The notes beneath the pieces were generated by a model. The model was not told where the DNA came from. It saw nothing but the letters and a program-made list of their open reading frames with translations, and ran no database searches. A stretch of 7,402 nt of DNA. Origin: Lonsdalea quercina subsp. quercina (lineage in GTDB: Bacteria > Pseudomonadota > Gammaproteobacteria > Enterobacterales > Enterobacteriaceae). Positions 1 through 4,747 of this stretch are shown here, piece after piece (position 1 is the first letter of the stretch; every line of letters begins with the position of its first letter). Made by a program: the position numbers and the translations under genes. The stretch spans positions 2,444 to 9,845 of the forward strand of contig NZ_JIBO01000017.1 in NCBI RefSeq assembly GCF_000688655.1. The letters run 5' to 3'.

Positions 1-382
1 CGGCGCTCGGCCCTACCGGAGATTCGCCGCCGATGAGTTTAGGATCGACCATGCGTCCGCCGTGGTAGATCTGCAGGATAGCTTTAGAACCCTGTTCTTT
101 GACCGCGCTCGCGACTTTGGACAACCCTTCAATCTTGTTGTCGTCATCAATACCGATCGCGCCAGGGAAAGCCCGTCCGCGATCGTCGATGAAGCAGCAT
201 TCCACAATCAGCGCGCCGATCTTACCGGAACGCACCTGATAGTATTCGATGAGTTCCCTGGTGACGGAACCATCAAAAAAGCCGGTGCAAGTTGTCATTG
301 GCGCCATAACGACCCGGTTTTCCAGGGTGACGCCATTAGGCAACGTGAACGGCTGCAATAATCTATCGTTAATGTTTGTCAT
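1..382 (-). CDS. Old Yellow Enzyme-family NAD(P)H-dependent flavin oxidoreductase, N-terminal part
   Basis: The minus strand is open from an ATG at 382 to the left edge, giving 127 codons; the C-terminal two-thirds lie outside the window. Reading from the start, the protein has the family's opening signature L-x-P-F-x-L-x-N-G-x-x-L-x-N-R (residues 9-23), then VMAPMTT (25-31). It continues with a Y-Y-x-x-R-S-G stretch ending in ALIVE (47-61) and QIYHGGRM (104-111). In this TIM-barrel family these segments line the FMN site; Gln104 and the HGGR motif match flavin contacts. Family members reduce activated C=C bonds or nitro groups, but the substrate cannot be told from this part. Thr30 follows the PM motif, as in classical OYE enzymes rather than the YqjM type, which has Cys there. 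The start is supported by AGGTGG at 395-390, seven bases upstream. A plus-strand frame at 62-361 is its shadow. Confidence 0.93.
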   Translation of the reverse strand, partial: MTNINDRLLQPFTLPNGVTLENRVVMAPMTTCTGFFDGSVTRELIEYYQVRSGKIGALIVECCFIDDRGRAFPGAIGIDDDNKIEGLSKVASAVKEQGSKAILQIYHGGRMVDPKLIGGESPVGPSA

Positions 383-499
383 TAAAATACCACCTAATTT
401 TCACAAATTTTTAGCAAATTCTTAAATTCGGAAATGGCAGGCTGCCTTTTTATTGTTCGTGTTTTATTTGCCTACGATTATTATTCTTTTATTATGTGG

Positions 500-539
500 T
501 TTTTTTAATGTCATAATACTTTTTTTTTAATGTCTTAAT
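500..539. repeat. Two tandem copies of a T-run plus AATGTC(A/T)TAAT, 22 bp apart
   Basis: The element AATGTCATAAT (507-517) recurs as AATGTCTTAAT (529-539), each preceded by a run of seven or more T. The 22-bp period is close to two helical turns, so both copies face the same side of the DNA, as expected for tandem protein sites. They lie about 130-160 bp upstream of the flavin oxidoreductase start and may serve its promoter. No matching regulator is known; the T-rich background makes chance similarity possible. Confidence 0.35.
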
Positions 540-588
540 TATTTAGTATTTGCAGTTATGTTACCACTCTGTTTAAATAAAAGTGTTT

Positions 589-602
589 AATGTAAAAACA
601 TT
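589..602. promoter_or_regulatory. Inverted repeat AATGT-AAAA-ACATT next to the sigma-28-like promoter
   Basis: This is a perfect 5-4-5 inverted repeat that ends one base before the TAAA of the -35 element at 604. It shares the AATGT half with the tandem copies at 507 and 529. Its position just upstream of a -35 suits an activator or a repressor site. The role is inferred from position and symmetry only. Confidence 0.3.
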
Positions 603-603
603 A

Positions 604-630
604 TAAAGTGTAGGGTTTTATCGGCGATAA
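604..630 (+). promoter_or_regulatory. Predicted sigma-28 (FliA) promoter with no annotated gene behind it
   Basis: TAAAGTGT (604-611), 11 bases, then GGCGATAA (623-630). The enterobacterial FliA consensus is TAAAGTTT-N11-GCCGATAA, so this site matches 14 of 16 positions with exact spacing. Transcription should begin near 636-638 and run rightward. No ordinary gene follows; the first strong stop signal is the intrinsic terminator at 936-968. The -10 region is also part of a short dyad (TTTTATC-GGC-GATAAAA, 616-632), which places a perfect GCCGATAA on the minus strand but without a correctly spaced partner. Confidence 0.55.
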
Positions 631-645
631 AATGACATGTCATTT
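630..645. promoter_or_regulatory. Perfect 16-bp palindrome AAATGACATGTCATTT over the predicted start site
   Basis: The 16 bases equal their own reverse complement. The centre (637/638) coincides with the start site expected from the sigma-28-like promoter at 604-630, a classic position for repressor binding. Perfect symmetry with no spacer resembles operators of dimeric regulators of the TetR, MarR or GntR type, but I cannot name one. The ATGTCAT half also occurs at 508-514. Confidence 0.45.
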
Positions 646-968
646 ATTTCTTCAACGTGTTCGTTAAGCGCGCCCTGCCGTTTTTTATTCGCTTATTTCA
701 CAACATCCCACATACCCACATAGGATTAACGGCTATTTCCGGCGCTGCTGGTTTTATGTACTCCCCTCTTGAACTGGCCTATTCTGAACGTCAATAGTCG
801 ATCTCAGATGCAAACAACACCATAAATTTCACATAAAAATCATAATGTTAATCTTTTAAAAAAGAGAAGCGAGACTTCATTGAATATATTCCCCCTCCGG
901 AAGACAGGGTATTTATTAGCCGCATAACATGGTGATGGCGTTTAATAAACGCCAGTTTTTTCTTTCTG
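637..968 (+). ncRNA. Candidate short transcript or small RNA, about 330 nt
   Basis: The unit is defined by its ends: a near-consensus FliA promoter at 604-630 and a strong intrinsic terminator at 936-968. Within it, plus-strand frames are tiny and lack good ribosome sites. One of 28 codons begins at 637, practically on the predicted start site, and one of 13 codons begins at 757. Neither looks protein-like, so an untranslated RNA is the simpler reading. The stretch includes a C-rich CCCCCTCC at 891-898, which could pair with Shine-Dalgarno sequences, and a small GAAG/CTTC hairpin at 866-878. A later start is possible from TTGAAC-N18-AATAGT (769-798), which would give a product of about 160 nt. 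Both ends are predictions and no known RNA family is recognised. Confidence 0.35.
936..968 (+). terminator. Strong Rho-independent terminator, orphan
   Basis: TGGCGTTT (936-943) and AAACGCCA (947-954) form a perfect 8-bp stem around a 3-base loop, followed by G, six T, and then CTTTCT. This is a textbook intrinsic terminator for rightward transcription. No plus-strand gene ends before it, which is the main evidence that a short transcript precedes it. Confidence 0.75.
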
Positions 969-1270
969 TACATTCTTTCAACGAAATCCCTTCCTGAGAG
1001 GGCAACATAAAAAAGCAGGCCTTTGTATGGATTTTCCTCAGTATGATTAGTCGTTATTTCGACGGTATTTTATTGCTGATAAATCGGCACAGGGCTTATA
1101 TCAAGACGCAGAACATTGACCAGAAGGATCGAATGTCAGTCCCTCTTTATTGAAATTTTCACAGAGAACATCTTGAGGGCAACGAGATCTGCTCGGTGAG
1201 GAATGAGCGAGTCATTTTCCCGTGCATTCAATGAGAACGACAATTATTTGAGAATGGTGCGGAGATGAAT

Positions 1271-1387
1271 ATGACTTCTCTGCCCGGATATTTATTTAAA
1301 AAACGGATTATCATTATTAAAAAAGGCGATCAAGATAATAAAGGGTCATTCCGCACTTTACTGTTTCCCCGTTTATCCTATTTTTAG
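1271..1387 (+). CDS. Possible small basic protein, 38 residues
   Basis: An ATG at 1271 follows GGAG (1261-1264) by six bases and opens a frame to the TAG at 1385. The predicted peptide is basic and hydrophobic, with a KKRIIIIKK core (residues 10-18). An in-frame ATG at 1265 sits too close to the GGAG, but it overlaps the TGA of a preceding 21-codon frame (1203-1268) in an ATGA arrangement. The Lys/Ile/Phe-rich content is what AT-rich DNA gives by chance, and the 3' end overlaps the better-supported minus-strand frame at 1373-1474. I recognise no family and think a chance frame is more likely than a gene. Confidence 0.17.
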   Translation: MTSLPGYLFKKRIIIIKKGDQDNKGSFRTLLFPRLSYF

Positions 1388-1474
1388 ACATACCTCCCCC
1401 ATGCGTCTAACAACTTCTCTAAATGTATTAAAATTTATATTATCCATTTTTAGATAAATAGGTGTGGAATCCAT
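1373..1474 (-). CDS. Possible small protein with a strong ribosome site, 33 residues
   Basis: On the minus strand an ATG at 1474 is preceded by AGGAGGG (1488-1482) at a spacing of seven bases, one of the best Shine-Dalgarno sequences in the window. The frame runs 33 codons to a TAA. It begins MDSTPIYLKMD and ends with a charged, probably helical segment, FREVVRRMGEVCLKIG. The frame is also open upstream to a GTG at 1513, without a comparable ribosome site. No promoter or terminator is convincing, and no family is recognised. It could be a genuine small protein, a remnant of a lost gene, or a chance frame; the ribosome site and mixed composition favour testing it. Confidence 0.33.
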   Translation of the reverse strand: MDSTPIYLKMDNINFNTFREVVRRMGEVCLKIG

Positions 1475-1786
1475 TTTGAATCCCTCCTCATAAACTGTGC
1501 TGTTTTTACTCACCGCTCAACTTTTCATAAAAAACGTGCGGCACTCTCTCGCTAACCCGGCCTGGCCAAGATCCGTCACAAAAATTAACATTTCCAGCCG
1601 TAATGGCACACTCAAGGGATAACTGTTCATCTCGGTTCATTTTCGGATCAGACTCAATAAGGTTGATGATTAGCCTGCATCTGAATTTTTTCGTTTTAGT
1701 TTAGCCCTAAACATTACCGTGATTTATTAATTTCCTGGCATTCTCTCATCTTTATTTCGACCCAAAACACAAGAAAAAATAATTTT

Positions 1787-1857
1787 TATAATCATAGAGA
1801 TATAAAAAAACCTCAAGAAGTCGACGCTTTCCCCACCTTATCTGCGGCTTTTTTTTT
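1787..1857 (+). ncRNA. Candidate very short transcript: TATAAT box followed by hairpin and nine T
   Basis: A perfect TATAAT lies at 1787-1792 with an AT-rich flank but no good -35 hexamer, so an activator would be needed. Starting about seven bases later, a transcript would meet AAGTCG (1818-1823) pairing with CGGCTT (1845-1850), a 6-bp stem with one G-U pair. The pairing can be extended by two pairs using the T run. Nine T (1849-1857) follow, giving a product near 60 nt. The stem is weak and the loop is 21 bases, so the terminator is uncertain. The T-rich DNA here makes a chance TATAAT likely. Confidence 0.2.
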
Positions 1858-2054
1858 ACTTTTTATAAAACTCGGCCGTCTACTGCACCAAACGGCAATG
1901 AACAACCTAATCACCAAGCTTTCGACTATTAGATTAAAAGCGCTACGCTATTACGGATTTAATAATAGTTTCGCTGATCATCATCACCCCAGAAATATAT
2001 TAAATCCTGAAACTTTCGTTGACATTTAATTACCTTCTTTTCGAAAAAAAGCGA

Positions 2055-2081
2055 TGAAGTCGATTACCTGTTTGCCGATAA
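2055..2081 (+). promoter_or_regulatory. Sigma-28 (FliA) promoter of the chemoreceptor gene
   Basis: TGAAGTCG (2055-2062), 11 bases, then a perfect GCCGATAA (2074-2081). The -10 element matches the FliA consensus in all eight positions; the core -35 TAAA is TGAA, with the correct 15-base gap. Predicted transcription starts near 2088, giving a leader of about 130 nt before the chemoreceptor ATG. Chemoreceptor genes of enteric bacteria are usually late flagellar genes under FliA, so promoter and gene agree. A TTGACA at 2019-2024 has no matching -10. Confidence 0.8.
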
Positions 2082-2217
2082 CTGCATTGAAGAAATGAAA
2101 CGTTGATGGATTTATATCTGGCTCGCGTGTTCCCCCACAAGCGTCCCAATGAATGGATGCATAAAACATAGTTCTGATTATTCAAGAACTCATACTCAAT
2201 ACTCCAGGGCTACGACT

Positions 2218-3891
2218 ATGAATTTTATTCGTGACATCAAGATCAGAACCATGATGGTTCTTATCCTTATCCTGTTCTCTTTATTATGGGGAGGCGTATC
2301 AGCCTTCGCACTTTACTCTCTGGGCCAGCTGACCTCAGAAATCGAACTGACCAACGTCCAACAGGACAACGGCGATATCATCAACGGCGCCAGCGGACAG
2401 TATTACCGGGTCCAGAACATCCTGGACCGAGCCATGGAGCAAAAACTCAATAACAACCCAGACGGGTTTAAGTCGGGAATGCAGCAAGCCGCGGCAGAAA
2501 TCGCGCGTTTGAAAGCGGGACTGGCGCAGTTTCAGGTGACCGATCACGCCAACATTAATAAAGTCACAATCGACGCGATCTATAACAGCTCACAGCGTCT
2601 CTACAGCGAAGCCGTTGTACCGATGTACGATGCGCTGGCAGCCGATCGCCTGGATACCTATAAGCAGATTGCGGAACAGACATACAGCCCGCTGCGTGCT
2701 GAGTTCACCACGGCCATCACTCAATACAACACCGTCATCGGCACGCTGAAGACCGAAGCTCAGGACCGCATCGGCAACTGGGTGAAATGGTGTGAATATA
2801 TTCTGATGGCGGCGCTGGCTGTCGGCCTGATCATCGTGCTGCTGACCGATCGTTACCTGGCCAAGTTTGTGGTGCGTCCGCTTGATCAGATCAAACAACA
2901 TCTGCAGGTGCTGGCCATAGGTCAGCTACATACCAAAATTGCAGACTTCGGCAAAAACTGCGTCGGCAGCCTGATCCCGTTCGTACAACAGATGCAGGGA
3001 AACTGGATCAATACCGTTTCCGACATTCGCATGAGCGCCGACGAAATTTATCGCAGCTCGGGTGAAATTTCCGCAGGCAACACCGACCTGTCCTCTCGTA
3101 CGGAAGAGCAGGCCTCTGCGCTGGAGCAAACCGCTGCCAGCATGGAAGAGCTCAGCGCCGTGGTGAAACAGAACGCAGAAAACGCGAACCAAGCCAGCGT
3201 ATTGGCGCAGAACGCTTCTAAAACGGCAAATGAAGGCGGTAGCGTCGTCAGTGATGTCATCAAAACGATGAACAACATCAGCGGCAGCTCGAAGAAAATC
3301 GCGGATATCATCAACGTCATCAACAGCATCGCGTTCCAGACCAACATTCTGGCGCTGAACGCCGCCGTTGAAGCGGCGCGTGCCGGTGAACAGGGTCGAG
3401 GCTTTGCCGTCGTCGCCAGCGAAGTTCGCAGCCTGGCGCAGCGCAGCGCCGAAGCGGCCAAAGAGATCGAAGGGCTGATCGATGAGTCCGTCAGCAACGT
3501 GAAAATCGGCTCTGAGCAGGTCACTCAGGCGGGCGACGCGATGGGCAACATTGTTCGCGCCATCACCAACGTCACCGACATCATGGGTGAAATTGCATCC
3601 GCCTCGAACGAGCAGAGCAAGGGCATTACTCAGGTCGGTCAGGCCGTCATCGAAATGGACAGCGTGACGCAGCAGAACGCCGCGTTGGTGGAAGAGTCCA
3701 CCACCGCGTCATCGTCGCTGGAAGATCAGGCGCGTCGCCTGACGGAAGTGGTTTCCATCTTCCAGTTAGCAGAGTCCGAATCGCGTACCAAAGTCCCCGC
3801 GCCGGGCAAACCGGCTCAGTCCGCACCGGCTATCGCGCCGAGAAAACTAGGCTCGGGCACGCCGTCAGACGGAAACTGGGAAAAGTTCTAA
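2218..3891 (+). CDS. Methyl-accepting chemotaxis protein (transmembrane chemoreceptor)
   Basis: The 557-residue receptor, close in length to E. coli Tsr (551), senses a periplasmic ligand and controls CheA through CheW. It has TM1 (about 11-33), a four-helix-bundle-type periplasmic domain (34-192), TM2 (193-211), HAMP (212-264) and a cytoplasmic coiled-coil hairpin (265-512). The tip, from FQTNILALNAAVEAARAGEQ to GRGFAVVA, keeps Glu385, Arg388 and Glu391. Adaptation sites equivalent to Tsr 297, 304, 311, 493 and 502 are E, Q, E, E, E. A Pro/Ala linker leads to a C-terminal NWEKF, a variant of the CheR-docking NWETF. Of the Tsr ligand residues, Arg64 is present but 69, 73 and 156 are Leu, Met and Tyr, so serine or aspartate binding in that mode is unlikely. 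The ATG at 2218 is chosen over 2149: AGGG lies eight bases upstream and the typical MNFI-R-x-IKIRT start follows. The ligand is unknown. Confidence 0.96.
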   Translation: MNFIRDIKIRTMMVLILILFSLLWGGVSAFALYSLGQLTSEIELTNVQQDNGDIINGASGQYYRVQNILDRAMEQKLNNNPDGFKSGMQQAAAEIARLKAGLAQFQVTDHANINKVTIDAIYNSSQRLYSEAVVPMYDALAADRLDTYKQIAEQTYSPLRAEFTTAITQYNTVIGTLKTEAQDRIGNWVKWCEYILMAALAVGLIIVLLTDRYLAKFVVRPLDQIKQHLQVLAIGQLHTKIADFGKNCVGSLIPFVQQMQGNWINTVSDIRMSADEIYRSSGEISAGNTDLSSRTEEQASALEQTAASMEELSAVVKQNAENANQASVLAQNASKTANEGGSVVSDVIKTMNNISGSSKKIADIINVINSIAFQTNILALNAAVEAARAGEQGRGFAVVASEVRSLAQRSAEAAKEIEGLIDESVSNVKIGSEQVTQAGDAMGNIVRAITNVTDIMGEIASASNEQSKGITQVGQAVIEMDSVTQQNAALVEESTTASSSLEDQARRLTEVVSIFQLAESESRTKVPAPGKPAQSAPAIAPRKLGSGTPSDGNWEKF

Positions 3892-3934
3892 CCCCACGCT
3901 AACCACGCCCTGACGCCATCCGCGTCACATCGTG

Positions 3935-3970
3935 ACGGCTCTCCGATCCACCGGGGAGCCGTTTTACTTT
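3935..3970 (+). terminator. Rho-independent terminator of the chemoreceptor gene
   Basis: ACGGCTCTCC (3935-3944) pairs with GGGGAGCCGT (3953-3962) in a 10-bp stem with one G-U pair and an 8-base loop, followed by TTTTACTTT. It begins 43 bases after the chemoreceptor stop. A second hairpin, CGTCAC-ATC-GTGACG (3923-3937), shares three bases with the left arm, so the two compete slightly. Confidence 0.8.
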
Positions 3971-4024
3971 ATCCTGCCAAGTTTCCCTTTCCACGCGGCT
4001 CTCCATTCGATTTAATGATATTGC

Positions 4025-4054
4025 TTGTCCACGGCTTTTTTTATGGTTTTTAAT
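4025..4054 (+). promoter_or_regulatory. Possible sigma-70 promoter of acdR
   Basis: TTGTCC (4025-4030) and TTTAAT (4049-4054) are separated by 18 bases, matching 4/6 and 5/6 of the consensus hexamers. A start near 4061 would give a leader of about 90 nt. The surrounding T-rich DNA lowers confidence. Confidence 0.33.
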
Positions 4055-4085
4055 AGGAACAGGCGCCACGGGGCGAAGTGATTCA

Positions 4086-4126
4086 CCGACAAAGTCGGAA
4101 CTGACGCAATCACGCGGCAACGCCGC
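4086..4126 (+). other. Two hairpins in the presumed acdR leader
   Basis: CCGAC-AAA-GTCGG (4086-4098) and GCGGC-AAC-GCCGC (4114-4126) are perfect 5-bp stems with 3-base loops. The second ends 15 bases before the ribosome site GAGGA (4142-4146). Neither is followed by a proper T-run. They could affect leader stability or translation, or could be incidental in GC-rich sequence. Confidence 0.3.
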
Positions 4127-4150
4127 TTCGACGGCTTTTGTGAGGAACTC

Positions 4151-4663
4151 ATGAAATTCAAATCTGATGCGTCGCCCGTCGATGCGGATAACAGGACCAG
4201 GCGTTACGAGCTGGATCGCTTCGATGTGACCATTCTGCGGCTACTACAAGCCGACTCGTCCATCTCTAACGTCGCACTGGCGGAGAACGTAAACCTCAGT
4301 CCTCCCGCCACCCTGCGGCGCGTGGAGCGGCTGAAACAGCTGGGTCTGATCAAAGGTTATGTCGCATTGCTCGACCCCGAGGCGCTGAATGCGGGCATGG
4401 TCGTCATCATCGGCGTCGTGCTGGACAGGTCTACCCCCGGCGCATTTAAGGATTTCGAGACGTCGGTTCAGCAGATCAGCGGCTGCATGGAGTGTCACGT
4501 CGTCACCGGCGAGTTCGACTACATGCTGATGATCCGCACCAAGGACAACCAGAGTTTTAACCGCCTGCACGCCGAACAACTGCTGTTCCTGCCAGGCGTG
4601 CGCCAAATTCGGTCGTTCATCGGCCTGCGGGAAGTGTTGTCCACCACTCAGCTACCGTTCTGA
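4151..4663 (+). CDS. acdR: Lrp/AsnC-family transcriptional regulator, probably AcdR
   Basis: The 170-residue protein has the two-domain Lrp/AsnC layout. After an N-terminal extension of about 20 residues comes L-D-x-x-D-x-x-I-L-R-L-L (21-32), then the helix-turn-helix (about 39-64, with SPPATLRRVERL), and LIKGYVALLDPEAL leading into the effector-binding RAM domain (about 84-155). The hallmark GEFDYMLMI (120-128) lies in the ligand-binding turn. GAGGA five bases... (4142-4146) precedes the ATG at a normal distance. In bacteria with ACC deaminase, an Lrp-like protein (AcdR, studied in strain UW4) controls acdS, and this gene is next to acdS, so acdR is the best name. In UW4 the two genes are divergent; here they converge across 84 bp, so the regulator cannot act on a shared promoter region. 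An unrelated Lrp-type regulator remains possible. Confidence 0.88.
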   Translation: MKFKSDASPVDADNRTRRYELDRFDVTILRLLQADSSISNVALAENVNLSPPATLRRVERLKQLGLIKGYVALLDPEALNAGMVVIIGVVLDRSTPGAFKDFETSVQQISGCMECHVVTGEFDYMLMIRTKDNQSFNRLHAEQLLFLPGVRQIRSFIGLREVLSTTQLPF

Positions 4664-4701
4664 ATACCGATTTTCCAGCAGTCTCCTGTTTGCCTGACAT
4701 G

Positions 4702-4724
4702 AAAAAGCCCGCGTCACGCGGGCT
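4702..4724 (-). terminator. Rho-independent terminator of acdS between the convergent genes
   Basis: AGCCCGCG (4706-4713) and CGCGGGCT (4717-4724) form a perfect 8-bp stem with a 3-base loop. Read on the minus strand the stem runs into five T (4706-4702), so it ends acdS, whose stop codon is 23 bases upstream of the hairpin. On the plus strand the hairpin is followed by GTTATC, so for acdR it is at best a weak stop. Confidence 0.85.
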
Positions 4725-4747
4725 GTTATCGCCACACCGTGGTGCCC

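Larger units (their letters stand above)
383..2217. other. AT-rich intergenic block of about 1.8 kb without a long gene
   Basis: Base composition falls sharply here compared with the flanking genes, with many A and T runs, and neither strand carries a frame of ordinary gene length. The block is not empty. It holds the oxidoreductase leader, repeat and palindrome motifs at 500-645, a sigma-28-like promoter and an orphan terminator framing 604-968, small frames between 1203 and 1474, a TATAAT/T-tract pair at 1787-1857, and the chemoreceptor promoter at 2055-2081. A small hairpin, GGCAG/CTGCC at 436-446 followed by five T, lies in the oxidoreductase leader and is too tight to call a terminator. 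I see no tRNA, rRNA, transposase remnant or CRISPR repeat. It may be a regulatory island with small RNAs, or the decayed remains of lost genes. Confidence 0.6.

Noticed and set aside
62..361. 99-codon plus-strand frame at the left edge
   Set aside because: The minus strand encodes the conserved N-terminus of an Old Yellow Enzyme-type protein across the same bases.
618..646. Minus-strand sigma-28 promoter (perfect GCCGATAA at 625-618)
   Set aside because: The nearest TAAA (646-643) is 17 bases away instead of 15; the minus-strand -10 exists because the plus-strand element is palindromic.
1043..1153. 36-codon plus-strand frame
   Set aside because: It has a pyrimidine-rich sequence before the ATG and no family resemblance.
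1202..1216. AATGA-GCGAG-TCATT as a second copy of the operator-like palindrome
   Set aside because: Only the outer five bases of each arm agree and the spacer length differs; no promoter adjoins it.
1898..2029. 43-codon plus-strand frame starting at 1898
   Set aside because: No Shine-Dalgarno precedes it and nothing in the peptide is recognisable; a frame of this size is expected by chance in 1.8 kb.
2149..2217. Upstream start for the chemoreceptor (23 extra residues)
   Set aside because: The ATG at 2149 has no ribosome site, and the extension would put a polar, non-family segment before the usual N-terminus; 2218 has AGGG and the standard start.
3048..3524. 158-codon minus-strand frame
   Set aside because: It is antisense to the repetitive Ala/Glu-rich signalling domain of the chemoreceptor, which produces long open antisense frames.
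3899..4120. 73-codon minus-strand frame
   Set aside because: It covers the chemoreceptor terminator and the acdR promoter and leader; the composition is Arg/Ser-rich and there is no family feature.
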